From: an uncultured Lachnospiraceae bacterium
GTDB taxonomy: Bacteria > Bacillota > Clostridia > Lachnospirales > Lachnospiraceae
Direction of reading: 5' to 3'
Assembly (NCBI GenBank): GCA_910586705.1
Contig: CAJUJK010000017.1
Location: forward strand, 12,848 to 76,847
DNA: 64,000 nt
Positions 33,982 to 42,865 of this stretch are shown here, one piece after another. Each line of letters starts with the position of its first letter. Within the stretch, counting starts at the first letter, position 1. The notes under the pieces are model-generated. The model saw only the letters and a list, made by a program, of their open reading frames with translations, had not been told where the DNA came from and searched no databases. A program made the translations under genes and the position numbers.

Positions 33982-35625
33982 ATGAGTAATAAAGTAAAAA
34001 AGGCGCAAAACAGGAAAAATGCCGCAGGGGTGTCTGGGCAGGAACTTTTACAAATAATGATGGAATACATAACGGCGGCAATCATGGCGGCAATGTGCGT
34101 GGCAGTTTCCTTCTATGCAAAGGACGGCTATAACCAGATCGGCAATGCCAAGTTTGCGGCGTACAGGATGGTAATGATAGTTGGGTTTTCCATTTTTCTG
34201 GTGGCAGGAGCGGTTTGGCTGTCTGTGCGGCTGTCTGGGGGAAAGAGAGGACAGGAACCGTTTGCGACAGGGTTTTTTGGCCGCCTAAAAGAGAGGGTGT
34301 CCGTAACGGATTTCTGTGTATTGGCATATCTGCTATTTTCAACGATCTCTGTGATTTCCGGCGGGTTTTATGAGGATGCGTTGTGGGGCAGTTTTGGCTG
34401 GAACATGGGATGGATGTCCCAGCTTGGCTTTGTGCTTATCTATCTGGCGGTGTCCCGGTTTGGCGGACATTACCGGGGAATTTTGGCGGCTTTTGGCGGG
34501 TCGGCATTTGTGGTGTTTCTGATTGCCGTCCTGCACCGTATGCTGATAGATCCGATCGGGTTTTATGAGGGTCTGAACGGTAGTCAGATGGCGCAGTTTC
34601 TTTCCACCATGGGGCAGGCGACGTGGTATGCCAGCTTTCTGGTGGTGGCATTGCCGATGGGTGTGGCGGTGTTTCTCTTTGCGGAGAAGTCGTCGTGGCG
34701 TATTCTAGGCGGTATTTATACGACGGTGGGTTTTGCCTCTCTGGTGACGCAGAACAGCGACAGCGCTTATTTTGCTCTGGCAGGCTTTATGCTGGTTTTC
34801 TTTTGGGTCTGCACGAAAAAGCGGGAGACGCTGAACCGGTTTGTGGAGGTGTGTACGCTCTTTTTTGCCGTAGGCAAGGTGATGCACTTTTTGATGCGGA
34901 TGCATCCCAACCCGGATTTGGAATATGATTTTATAACGGCGTTGATTCTGGAAGGAACCGTTACGTGGATTCTTCTCGGGCTTTGTCTGCTTTTGTGCAT
35001 TTTTCTGTATGAGAGACGAAACAGACCGTATCTGTCAGTGCGGATGCAATGGGTCGGCCGGCTGGCTGTGCTTGTGGCGGCGACAGCCGTGGCAATCGTG
35101 GCAGGGCTTATTGTCCTGCAGAGCAGGAATGCCTTGTCCGGCAGGCTTGGCGAGGCGCTAAACGCGGTGTCCTACTTCAACTGGAATGACGCATGGGGAA
35201 ACGGCAGGGGGCGGATCTGGAGCTTTGCGGTAAGGGTGTTTGCAGGCGAGAGCATCCTGCATAAACTGTTTGGTGTGGGACCTGACTGCTTCAGCAGTTA
35301 TGTGGCGGCTGCTCATGGGGAGGAAGCATATCTCCTCTGGGGGGATAAAATTCTGACCAACGCGCACAATGAATGGCTGACGACGCTGATCAACACGGGA
35401 ATTTTCGGCGCGGTGTCCTACATAGGAATTTTTGTCACGGCTGTCAGAAGAGATCTGCGGGCATGGCAGCAGGATTATTTGCTGGTAGGTGCAGCGGCTT
35501 CTGCGGTGTCATATATGGCGTTTAATTTTTTCTGTTACCAGCAGGTGTGCTGCACGCCGTTTGTGTTATTACTGCTGGGCGTGGGGGAGTATGTTTTGAG
35601 GGAAAAGAGTAGGCAGGCTGGGTGA
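33982..35625 (+). CDS. O-antigen ligase / Wzy-like polytopic membrane protein
   Basis: The 547-residue protein has about 12 membrane helices and a large loop (about 385-455) before NAHNEWLTTLINTGIFGAVSYIG, the Wzy_C/O-antigen-ligase signature of WaaL and Wzy proteins. Such proteins join or polymerise surface glycans on the outer face of the membrane. In Gram-positives they are linked to teichoic acid, capsule or glycoprotein assembly. No glycosyltransferase lies next to it. An A-rich, weak GAGGAAAA ribosome site precedes the ATG. Confidence 0.8.
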   Translation: MSNKVKKAQNRKNAAGVSGQELLQIMMEYITAAIMAAMCVAVSFYAKDGYNQIGNAKFAAYRMVMIVGFSIFLVAGAVWLSVRLSGGKRGQEPFATGFFGRLKERVSVTDFCVLAYLLFSTISVISGGFYEDALWGSFGWNMGWMSQLGFVLIYLAVSRFGGHYRGILAAFGGSAFVVFLIAVLHRMLIDPIGFYEGLNGSQMAQFLSTMGQATWYASFLVVALPMGVAVFLFAEKSSWRILGGIYTTVGFASLVTQNSDSAYFALAGFMLVFFWVCTKKRETLNRFVEVCTLFFAVGKVMHFLMRMHPNPDLEYDFITALILEGTVTWILLGLCLLLCIFLYERRNRPYLSVRMQWVGRLAVLVAATAVAIVAGLIVLQSRNALSGRLGEALNAVSYFNWNDAWGNGRGRIWSFAVRVFAGESILHKLFGVGPDCFSSYVAAAHGEEAYLLWGDKILTNAHNEWLTTLINTGIFGAVSYIGIFVTAVRRDLRAWQQDYLLVGAAASAVSYMAFNFFCYQQVCCTPFVLLLLGVGEYVLREKSRQAG

Positions 35626-35940
35626 ATGTTATAATACGACTTTGTATATCGTAAGTTCACGTGCAATAAAAAGTTGCACAATACCATATCTTGTATTTTC
35701 TTTATCAATGAGGTACTTGTCGTTCCAGATATAGAAACATAGACGGGATACACGGTATTTCGTTTATAATTTTTCTACAGTCTATTTTCTAAAAGTCTTT
35801 GCAATCTGTATTCCGCTGTGATATATCTATCTTAATATATCATTTATATGCGCATATCTTTTCACTTGGAATCGGTTTTCTGATTCCTTAACTCTTCGGA
35901 GCACCGCTCCGTCATTTTTCTAAGAAAGGAAAACACATCT
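35626..35940. other. AT-rich 315-base intergenic region before the rpn gene
   Basis: It contains three hairpins: TGCAA/TTGCA near 35662-35678, GGAATC/GATTCC (35868-35887) and CGGAGC-ACC-GCTCCG (35897-35911). The last is followed by TCATTTTT and sits 29 bases before the rpn start, so it could be an attenuator. Several TATAAT-like sequences occur, but no clear -35. No gene seen. Confidence 0.45.
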
Positions 35941-36888
35941 ATGAATGCAGATTTTTCTCCGGCTTTTCTCAAGGCACAGGGACCGGTTCCCTACAACATG
36001 ACCAACGACTACATGTTCCGGGCAGTTTTACAGTCCAGCAACAAAGTCCTGCGCGGGCTGATCTGCTCCCTGCTCCATCTTTCGGAACGGAAAGTCGTAT
36101 CCGTGGAGATCACCAACCCCGTCATTCTCGGTGAAACCGTGACGGACAAGGAGTTCCGTCTGGATATCAACGTTGTTTTGAACAACCACGCGCTGATCAA
36201 TCTGGAGATGCAGATTGCCAACAAGCTCAACTGGCGGGAACGCTCGGTCATGTATCTGTGCCGCTCCTTTGACCAGTTAAACCACGGGCAGGATTATCTG
36301 GATGCTAAACCCGCTGTACATATCGGATTCCTCAACTATACGCTGTCTGAGGAACAGCCGGAGTTCTATGCGACCTATAAACTGATAAACGTCAAAAACC
36401 ATCAAAAATATAGTGACAGTCTGACCTTACATGTGGTAGACTTATCTCGGACAGGTCTGGCAACCGAGGAAGATAAGAAGTATCATATTCACGAGTGGGC
36501 AATGCTGTTTAAGGCAGCGACATGGGAGGAGATCAAAATGCTGGCATCCAGGGACGAATATCTGCAGGAGGCGTCTGAAACCATATTCCGCATGAGTGCG
36601 GACGATCTGGTGCGTAAACGGTGTCGTGACAGGGAGGAATATTATCAGGACCTGCGCAGCTATGAGAGGAAGATCGAGCAGGATCGGATAGAACATGAGC
36701 AGGATATCCGCAGCTATAAGCGAAAGATCGAGCAGGACCAGACAAAATATGCGCGGGCAATTGCAGAGAAGGAGGCTGAGATTGCGCAGGATCGAATAGC
36801 GCATGAGCGGATAGTGGCTGAGAAAGAAGAGGAGATCCGTCAGCTTCGTGCACAGCTTGCGCGGCTGGAAAACAATAATAACAGTTGA
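35941..36888 (+). CDS. Rpn-family recombination-promoting nuclease (PD-(D/E)XK)
   Basis: The 315-residue protein has the Rpn N-terminal domain: NMTNDYMFRAVLQ near residue 20, then the nuclease core DKEFRLDINVVLNNHALINLEMQIANK, with the D...E-x-Q of the PD-(D/E)XK fold. Its C-terminal third is coiled coil made of four tandem 18-residue repeats. Rpn proteins cut DNA and were linked to horizontal transfer and phage defence. An in-frame ATG at 36538 has a perfect ribosome site (GGAGG, 8-base spacing) and would yield a 116-residue C-terminal protein. Codon use differs from its neighbours, with more even bases. AAGAAAGG precedes the main ATG. Confidence 0.88.
   Translation: MNADFSPAFLKAQGPVPYNMTNDYMFRAVLQSSNKVLRGLICSLLHLSERKVVSVEITNPVILGETVTDKEFRLDINVVLNNHALINLEMQIANKLNWRERSVMYLCRSFDQLNHGQDYLDAKPAVHIGFLNYTLSEEQPEFYATYKLINVKNHQKYSDSLTLHVVDLSRTGLATEEDKKYHIHEWAMLFKAATWEEIKMLASRDEYLQEASETIFRMSADDLVRKRCRDREEYYQDLRSYERKIEQDRIEHEQDIRSYKRKIEQDQTKYARAIAEKEAEIAQDRIAHERIVAEKEEEIRQLRAQLARLENNNNS
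36538..36888 (+). CDS. Candidate internally translated C-terminal Rpn fragment, 116 aa
   Basis: An ATG in frame with the rpn gene follows GGGAGGAG with 8-base spacing. The product would hold only the end of the Rpn core and the coiled-coil repeats, without nuclease residues. In E. coli, short proteins made from internal starts of rpn genes inhibit the full-length toxic nuclease. Whether the site is used, or just reflects the W-E-E-I-K codons, cannot be decided by reading. Confidence 0.4.
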   Translation: MLASRDEYLQEASETIFRMSADDLVRKRCRDREEYYQDLRSYERKIEQDRIEHEQDIRSYKRKIEQDQTKYARAIAEKEAEIAQDRIAHERIVAEKEEEIRQLRAQLARLENNNNS

Positions 36889-36913
36889 CAAAATCAGTTC
36901 ATGCGGCTAAAAT
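36885..36913 (+). promoter_or_regulatory. Strong promoter of the proS T-box leader, overlapping the rpn stop codon
   Basis: Perfect TTGACA (36885-36890), 17 bases, TAAAAT (36908-36913). The TGA of the rpn gene (36886-36888) is inside the -35 hexamer. Confidence 0.8.
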
Positions 36914-36918
36914 GGATG

Positions 36919-37181
36919 AAAATACAGCCGATCAGGGCTGATATAGTAGCAAAACGTGGCGATGAAGAGAATAGTACGGATGGGAAACGTTGCAGAGAGA
37001 GAGCCGTTGGTGGGAGGCTTTTACGGGAACTGTTCGGAACCGGTCTCGGAGTCCTGTGTGAAGAGCGCAGCGTAGCACCGGCGATAACGGTAAGAGAAGA
37101 TGAATGTGAGATACACATTAATTAGGGTGGTACCGCCGAGATTTCGGTCCCTTAGGGATGGAAGTTTTGGCGGTTTTCTTA
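36919..37181 (+). promoter_or_regulatory. T-box riboswitch leader for prolyl-tRNA synthetase
   Basis: T-box leaders sense uncharged tRNA and let transcription continue into an aminoacyl-tRNA gene. Visible parts: the AGTAC box near 36972, the GAGAGAGCCGTTGGTGGGAGG stem I apical block (36996-37016), the T-box AGGGTGGTACCGCC (37124-37137), and a terminator formed by ACCGCC (37132-37137) with GGCGGT then TTTTC (37169-37179). A proline codon CCT at 37053-37055 is a possible specifier; that assignment is tentative. Confidence 0.9.
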
Positions 37182-37184
37182 TGC

Positions 37185-37204
37185 GCGCATAAGCAGAGTC
37201 AGAA
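37185..37204 (+). repeat. Post-terminator motif, copy 3
   Basis: GCGCATAAGCAGAGTCAGAA, a few bases after the T-box terminator and 13 bases before the proS start; its AAGGAGG ribosome site follows directly. Confidence 0.6.
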
Positions 37205-37217
37205 GAAGGAGGAAGTT

Positions 37218-38648
37218 ATGGCGGAGAAAAAATTAGTGGAAGCGATCACGGCGATGGAGGATGATTTTGCACAGTGGTATACGGATGTGGTGAAGAAAGC
37301 AGAGCTTCTGGATTACACCAGCATCAAGGGATGTATGGTGTTTAAGCCGGCGGGCTATGCGATCTGGGAGCTGATTCAGCGGCAGATGGACGACCGTTTT
37401 AAGGCAACGGGTGTGGAGAACGTGTATTTACCCATGTTTATCCCGGAGAGTCTGTTAAATAAGGAGAAGGATCATGTGGAAGGTTTTGCGCCGGAGGTGG
37501 CATGGGTGACCCACGGAGGTATGCAGCCTTTGCAGGAGAGACTTTGTGTCAGACCGACTTCCGAGACGCTGTTTTGCGATTATTATAAGAATGTGGTGCA
37601 GTCGTACCGCGATCTGCCGCAGGTGTGCAACCAGTGGTGTTCGGTGGTGCGCTGGGAAAAGGAGACGAGACCGTTTCTTCGGAGCCGTGAATTTTTATGG
37701 CAGGAGGGACATACGGCTCATGCCACAGCCGAGGAGGCTGAGGAGCGGACGATCCAGATGCTGAACGTCTATGCCGATTTCTGCGAGGAGGTACTGGCGA
37801 TTCCCGTCATCAAGGGTCGCAAGACGGACAAGGAAAAATTTGCGGGAGCGATTGCCACCTATACAATCGAAGCGTTGATGCATGACGGCAAGGCATTGCA
37901 GTCCGGCACCAGCCACAATTTCGGCGATGGTTTTGCGAAGGCGTTTGGTATACAGTTTACGGACAAAGACAATACTTTAAAACATGTGCATCAGACTTCA
38001 TGGGGAACGACGACCCGTCTGATCGGCGCGGTGATCATGGTGCACGGGGACAATTCCGGGCTGGTACTGCCGCCTAGGATTGCACCGACACAGATTATGA
38101 TTATACCGATCCAGCAGAAGAAAGAGGGTGTGCTGGAAAAGGCGTATGAACTGAAAGAGCGGCTTGGCGCATTCCGCGTGAAAGTGGATGACACCGACAA
38201 GAGTCCGGGTTGGAAGTTCTCCGAGCAGGAGATGCGGGGCATTCCGATTCGTGTGGAGATCGGACCGAAAGATATCGAGGCGGGCAAGTGTGTGATCTGC
38301 CGCCGAGATACGAGGGAAAAGATAGAGGTGTCTCTGGATGAGATTGAGACGAAGGCGGGAGAAATTCTGGAGTTGATGCAGAAGGAAATGCTGGAGCGTG
38401 CCAGAGCACACAGGGAGGAGCACACCTACGAGGCGAAGGACATGGAGACCTTCCGCAGACTCTTCGCTGAGAAGTCTGGCTTTGTGAAAGCGATGTGGTG
38501 CGGCGAGCAGGCATGTGAGGATCAGATCAAGGAAGAGATGGCAGTAACCAGCCGCTGTATGCCTTTTGAGCAGGAGCAGATCGGCGAGACATGCGTATGC
38601 TGCGGAAAACCTGCGAAGAAGATGGTTTATTGGGGCAGGGCGTATTAA
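37218..38648 (+). CDS. proS: Prolyl-tRNA synthetase, archaeal/eukaryotic type
   Basis: The 476-residue enzyme charges tRNA-Pro. It lacks the bacterial insertion domain and carries the C-terminal extension with zinc-like cysteines (CVCCGKP) and the terminal Tyr of the ProS type 3 group. Motif 2 ([25 protein letters not shown]) and motif 3 are recognisable, as is [14 protein letters not shown]. The ATG at 37218 follows AAGGAGG; the longer frame from 37158 runs through the T-box terminator and is not real. Expression is controlled by the T-box leader. Confidence 0.95.
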   Translation: MAEKKLVEAITAMEDDFAQWYTDVVKKAELLDYTSIKGCMVFKPAGYAIWELIQRQMDDRFKATGVENVYLPMFIPESLLNKEKDHVEGFAPEVAWVTHGGMQPLQERLCVRPTSETLFCDYYKNVVQSYRDLPQVCNQWCSVVRWEKETRPFLRSREFLWQEGHTAHATAEEAEERTIQMLNVYADFCEEVLAIPVIKGRKTDKEKFAGAIATYTIEALMHDGKALQSGTSHNFGDGFAKAFGIQFTDKDNTLKHVHQTSWGTTTRLIGAVIMVHGDNSGLVLPPRIAPTQIMIIPIQQKKEGVLEKAYELKERLGAFRVKVDDTDKSPGWKFSEQEMRGIPIRVEIGPKDIEAGKCVICRRDTREKIEVSLDEIETKAGEILELMQKEMLERARAHREEHTYEAKDMETFRRLFAEKSGFVKAMWCGEQACEDQIKEEMAVTSRCMPFEQEQIGETCVCCGKPAKKMVYWGRAY

Positions 38649-38723
38649 TCTTCGGGTTTGCAGACAGCATAGGGCATATTTTTAGGAAACGACCGAATAG
38701 ACTGTGCATATAGGAGAGAAAAA

Positions 38724-39164
38724 ATGAGCAGGAGAAAGAGGAAAAAGGGGCTCGTCCCGGTAATCTTTCTAGGGCTGTTGCTGGGGGTCTGCCTTGTTGT
38801 GGCGGTTGGCATTGCCAGCGGGGCACTGACTGGAACAGTCAAACATGCCGTGACAAAGAAAGTTTCTGAAACGGTGATGGAGCAGGCGGTGAAACAGGCG
38901 CTTGAGAGTACCGGTGACACGCAGGCTGCCGAGAAGGCGAAAGAGATCGTGAACAATATGGACGAAGGCGACAAGCAGAAGGCCGAGGAGATCATTGATC
39001 GTTACGCGGACAGCGACACGCTCTCCGATGTGATGGAGATTGTGGGAGACGGTGTGGACAGTGAATCGTTGTCGGAGGTCAAGGAGTATCTGCAGGAAAA
39101 CGTGTCTGAACAGGATCAGGCAGAGCTGGAAGAACTGTATCGGAAGTATAGCGAGGGATTCTGA
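38724..39164 (+). CDS. Small single-pass membrane protein of unknown function
   Basis: The 146-residue protein starts with a basic stretch and one membrane helix, LVPVIFLGLLLGVCLVVAVGIASG (about 10-33). A soluble, strongly helical, Glu/Asp/Lys-rich outside domain follows, with SLSEVKEYLQENVSEQDQAELEELYRKYSEGF at the end. No family was recognised. GAGAGAAAAA precedes the ATG. It follows proS by 75 bases and ends before a strong terminator. Confidence 0.7.
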   Translation: MSRRKRKKGLVPVIFLGLLLGVCLVVAVGIASGALTGTVKHAVTKKVSETVMEQAVKQALESTGDTQAAEKAKEIVNNMDEGDKQKAEEIIDRYADSDTLSDVMEIVGDGVDSESLSEVKEYLQENVSEQDQAELEELYRKYSEGF

Positions 39165-39210
39165 GCCAGGCAAAGCAAATGCGCGGCAGGTCACAGGAAA
39201 ATACTTATAA

Positions 39211-39247
39211 AAAACAGGAAACTCGGACAAAGGGTTTCCTGTTTTTT
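39211..39247 (+). terminator. Terminator after the small membrane protein gene
   Basis: AAAACAGGAAAC (39211-39222) pairs perfectly with GTTTCCTGTTTT (39234-39245), and the T-run continues. Confidence 0.9.
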
Positions 39248-39340
39248 ATGTGCAGACCCGCATGTGAAAGTCTGCTGCTTCACAGCATGGGGGCAGCGCG
39301 GCGGGCAGGGCCATAAAATCGTCCTGTCTGCTTAAAAGGG

Positions 39341-39419
39341 TTGACAGGTGTATACCCGGCGTGTATGATACAGTCAAAGGGTATACATCCGTATACCAAA
39401 ATATACCAATAACATATAC
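39341..39419 (+). promoter_or_regulatory. Promoter of the BlaI/M56 operon with an array of GTATAC operators
   Basis: TTGACA (39341-39346), 17 bases, TATGAT (39364-39369). Five palindromic GTATAC/ATATAC boxes occur at 39350, 39381, 39391, 39401 and 39414. One is inside the spacer, and the middle three are exactly 10 bases apart. BlaI-type dimers bind palindromic TACA-like operators, so these boxes are the likely sites. The rest of 39248-39532 holds nothing else recognisable. Confidence 0.7.
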
Positions 39420-39532
39420 ATAGAAAACAGTGGCGCAGGGCGGGTTTGTGTACCGCTGTAAAGTCAGGTAGCCGGCAGGAAATGCGGAAGAAAGCGTCTT
39501 CGCAGGAAAACGCTTTGGAACGGAGGTAAAAA

Positions 39533-39934
39533 ATGGTCAGTTTATCGGACGGGGAATGGAAAATTATGAATCAGCTCTGGGAGCATGAGAGCACAATCAC
39601 AGAATTGAAAAATGAACTGGGAAAAGAAACAGGCTGGGATAAGCACATTGTGATCACCATGCTCTCCCGCATGGAAAAGAAGGGGGCGGTTGCCCACAGG
39701 GAAGGCGAACGTGCCAAAATATTTTATCCGCTGGTGACGAGGGAGGAGGTTTCCATGCAGGAAACCCGGGGCTTTTTGCAGAAAGTGTACCGGGGAAGTC
39801 TTGGCATGATGGTCAACGCCATGGTGGAGGATCAGGCGCTGTCCGAGGAGGAGATACAGGAACTTTATGGTATTTTGGAGCAGGCGAGGAGAAAGAAAAG
39901 GGAAAGTAATGAACGCGGAAACAAGAGTGAATGA
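39533..39934 (+). CDS. BlaI/MecI-family transcriptional repressor
   Basis: The 133-residue winged-helix protein starts with SLSDGEWKIMNQLWEHESTITELKNEL, the BlaI family N-terminus, and has TMLSRMEKKGAVAHREGERAKIFYPLV. The C-terminal dimerisation helices carry the region cleaved when the M56 partner is activated. The next gene encodes that partner. GGAGGTAAAA precedes the ATG. The target is probably its own operon and perhaps nearby cell-wall genes; there is no beta-lactamase in the window. Confidence 0.93.
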   Translation: MVSLSDGEWKIMNQLWEHESTITELKNELGKETGWDKHIVITMLSRMEKKGAVAHREGERAKIFYPLVTREEVSMQETRGFLQKVYRGSLGMMVNAMVEDQALSEEEIQELYGILEQARRKKRESNERGNKSE

Positions 39935-40031
39935 TCGTGAGACGACAGAAGGAACGTGCAAAACAACTGTGCAGGGCAGGGATAGGCTGTACACGAGGAT
40001 GAATGCTTTATAATGATGATGGAGGATGATT

Positions 40032-42635
40032 ATGAAAGAGATACTGATAACATCAACAGTTTTGATTTTATGCGTTTTGATGGTCCGGCGGGTGTTCCGC
40101 GGAAAAATCAGCAGCAGGCTGCAGTATGCACTCTGGCTTTTGGTGGCGGTCCGTCTGATGATTCCGGTTTCCGCGGAGTTTGATCTGGGGTCATTTTCCG
40201 ATTTCCGGCTGATGGATCTGGTGGAGAGGGATGATAGCGGTATCGGGGAACGGCTGGATGAGACTATTCGGTTGGAGGAACCTGTCCAGATGACGGTAAA
40301 TGCAAACAGCGTGCTGTTCCGTCTGTTTACCACGGATGAGATCAGAGAAACGCTTGAGGGAATGCCGGATGACGGACCGACTTCTGTATTTATGGCGGGC
40401 ACGCTGGGTTTTTCACGGCTGGATGTGCTGTGGTTTTTCTGGGGAACGGGTGCGTTTGTTGTGGGCGTTTGGATTTTGGCGGCAAACATCGTATTCAGCC
40501 GCCGTCTGAGGAAGGCAAGGCAGCCTTTTGATTTGCCGGAAGAAATAAAGACACCGGTTTTGGCGTATCAGACGTCTAAAGAAGGCAAGGCGACAGCTGA
40601 CGTGCAAAGTGAAGAGGATTCGCAGGGAAGAAAGAAACGCAGCCGCTTTTCGAGGAGAAAGGACCGTCTGCCCGCAATCTATCTGGCGGAAGGCATTTCT
40701 TCACCCTGTCTGTACGGATTTCCGGGGCGGGAGGCGGTTTATCTGACGGCGGATGTAACAGATGATGGGGACCGGCTGCGGCATGTGCTTGTCCACGAGC
40801 TTGTCCATAAAAAACACGGGGACAGTTTCTGGGGGCTTCTTCGCGGTGTTTTGGTGACGGTATACTGGTTTCATCCGTTGGTATGGGTGGCGGCAGTCTG
40901 CTCCAAGCGGGACTGTGAACTGGCATGTGATGAGGGCGCGCTTATGCTGCTCGGTGAGGAGGAACGGATTTCTTACGGGGAGACGCTGCTTTCCATTATC
41001 ACGAAAAAAGGGCGAGTTTCCGATCTTGTCTGCACCGCCACTACTATGACCGGGAGTGGAAAAAGCGTGAAGGAGCGGATCCGCTTTATCGCAAAGGAGC
41101 CGAAGGTGATCTATGCGGCGGTGGCGGGCGCGCTTTTCCTGATTGCGGCTGTATGCCTCTTTGTCTTTACAAAAGACGCCCGGTTCCGGGGGACAACGGT
41201 GGACGCGCAGGAAGGGCTTACGGTTACGGGCGCGGATATGCAGATACCGCTGCCCGCAAGTATTGGCGGCATCAGTGGCTGTGTGGTGGAAAAGAAAACG
41301 GACGAGGTTGTCATCTATCATGTTGCCGCGCAGGAGGAGGTGGGCAGGTTTTCCAGAATACCGCTTCGGGACGCGCTGGGGTTTGTGGATGAGGGGCGGG
41401 AGGTCGTGCCGGTTGGAGACAGAGGCTGTAATTACTTTTTGCGGGCTTATCTGGGAGAACCATTGACGAGGACGGAGCACCTTTATTTCCCTTCAGGGGA
41501 AGGTTCCGGCGTTTTAAAACACGAGGACACGATAGAGGCTGTGCCCGGAACAGATGAAAATCCGATGCTTAGCAAGGACTGGGAAGTGATTCCGCTGGAG
41601 GAGGATGAGGAGCCGTCCGCGGAAACCAGAAGTGAGGGTGCTTTGGGGCATGAGGATATCCATACGCCTGTGGAGGATAAGACAGATTATCTGCCCAACG
41701 AGGAAATCGTCGTCATGGACCCGGGGGACCCGGCGGCGTACGAGAAATCCACAATGCATACCTATACGCCTGCGGAAGAAGAGAGCGCTCACACTTTTAC
41801 ACCGTCGGAGGATGCCGGGACAGGTGAAGCGGGAACAGACAGCGGGGCGGCTGGTGTGCCCGGCACAGACAGCAACGATGACGACACCACTTATATCGTA
41901 GATGAAGATGATACGACATATATTATAGATGATAACACCTCTCGTACAGCGGAAACACAGGAGGAGGTCTCGGTAGACTACCTGCCGGACGAGGAGATTA
42001 CGACGACGGTTTATCCGCCGAGAGAGGTCGATATCGACAGACTTGATAACAGGTGTTACGTTTATATCAGGGCGGCGTATGACAATAAGGTAAAAGAGAA
42101 ATACCGGGATGAGATGGCGTTTATTGACAACGAGTTAAAGGCAGCGGCAGACCGGGTGATTATTTTGAGTCTGAACCGGGAGAGAAGGGAAGCGCTGTTT
42201 GACGCGCTGTGTGAAAACCGCACGCCCTATGTGGGGGACAACGCCAAGGTAGGCGCGCTGCTCGACGCCCTGCCCCTGCCCACCACGCTGAGCCGTTCGG
42301 GCGGGTTTTCCATGCAGACACTGGAGGAACCATATTCCCTGCGCGTTGATTATGTGATGAGTACGGATTATTTCACAAAGGAAGATCAGGATATGTTATA
42401 CTTTAATGCGGCAATGCTGTTTTATTCCGTCGGGAATGTGGAGGAGATTGCTGTCAAGATGCAGCATCCTTTGGGAAATGGCTCTATGATGGTGACTTAT
42501 CACCGGGAAAAGCTGGAAGAGGAGATTCCGATAATGCAGAATGTGAATTTTGAGGACGATCAGACTTTCCGGGACGGGCTGGCGGAGCTGCAAACGGCGG
42601 TGGAGACGCATCTTCAGGCGGCACCCGGCGAGTAA
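40032..42635 (+). CDS. BlaR1/MecR1-like M56 membrane metallopeptidase with a large outer domain
   Basis: The 867-residue sensor has N-terminal membrane helices and a cytoplasmic zinc peptidase with HELVH (His255-Glu256, His259). The fourth membrane helix is near residue 360. The C-terminal part is an extracytoplasmic domain unlike the penicillin-binding domain of BlaR1. It includes an acidic linker with duplicated DDTTYI and DYLP-x-EEI blocks, then a folded end (about 670-867). BlaI cleavage would follow ligand sensing. The start at ATG 40032 has GGAGG six bases upstream; ATG 40026 abuts the site. Confidence 0.88.
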   Translation: MKEILITSTVLILCVLMVRRVFRGKISSRLQYALWLLVAVRLMIPVSAEFDLGSFSDFRLMDLVERDDSGIGERLDETIRLEEPVQMTVNANSVLFRLFTTDEIRETLEGMPDDGPTSVFMAGTLGFSRLDVLWFFWGTGAFVVGVWILAANIVFSRRLRKARQPFDLPEEIKTPVLAYQTSKEGKATADVQSEEDSQGRKKRSRFSRRKDRLPAIYLAEGISSPCLYGFPGREAVYLTADVTDDGDRLRHVLVHELVHKKHGDSFWGLLRGVLVTVYWFHPLVWVAAVCSKRDCELACDEGALMLLGEEERISYGETLLSIITKKGRVSDLVCTATTMTGSGKSVKERIRFIAKEPKVIYAAVAGALFLIAAVCLFVFTKDARFRGTTVDAQEGLTVTGADMQIPLPASIGGISGCVVEKKTDEVVIYHVAAQEEVGRFSRIPLRDALGFVDEGREVVPVGDRGCNYFLRAYLGEPLTRTEHLYFPSGEGSGVLKHEDTIEAVPGTDENPMLSKDWEVIPLEEDEEPSAETRSEGALGHEDIHTPVEDKTDYLPNEEIVVMDPGDPAAYEKSTMHTYTPAEEESAHTFTPSEDAGTGEAGTDSGAAGVPGTDSNDDDTTYIVDEDDTTYIIDDNTSRTAETQEEVSVDYLPDEEITTTVYPPREVDIDRLDNRCYVYIRAAYDNKVKEKYRDEMAFIDNELKAAADRVIILSLNRERREALFDALCENRTPYVGDNAKVGALLDALPLPTTLSRSGGFSMQTLEEPYSLRVDYVMSTDYFTKEDQDMLYFNAAMLFYSVGNVEEIAVKMQHPLGNGSMMVTYHREKLEEEIPIMQNVNFEDDQTFRDGLAELQTAVETHLQAAPGE

Positions 42636-42794
42636 TGCGCCGGTGCACGAACAGCTTGATGAGAGGAGAAGCATTTAAAAATAAAAAAATATTAAGAATT
42701 ATGTAACCTTTTTCTTAAGTTCCCCGTTTTATGATATAGAACGTAGAAGACGGTCGATTTTTAGAGAAATTTTAAAGATTGACGTACTACAATA

Positions 42795-42848
42795 GAGTGA
42801 GAAGAACTTCTAAAGCTCGACAGCAAAGGCTGTTTCGCTAAGAAGTAC
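42795..42848 (+). repeat. Structured repeat element, copy R2
   Basis: The core GACAGC-AAAG-GCTGTTTCGC (42819-42838) is shared with R1 and R3. Flanking it, ACTTCT (42806-42811) pairs with AGAAGT (42841-42846), a stem at the same place but with swapped sequence. A TACAAT box lies at its left edge. The amidase start is 18 bases downstream. The upstream part of the gap (42636-42790) contains a 7-base inverted repeat TTAAGAA/TTCTTAA (42692-42718). Confidence 0.6.
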
Positions 42849-42865
42849 AAAAGAGGGGGAACAGC

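Noticed and set aside
37158..37217. Longer start for proS
   Set aside because: It runs through the T-box terminator; ATG 37218 has the correct ribosome site.
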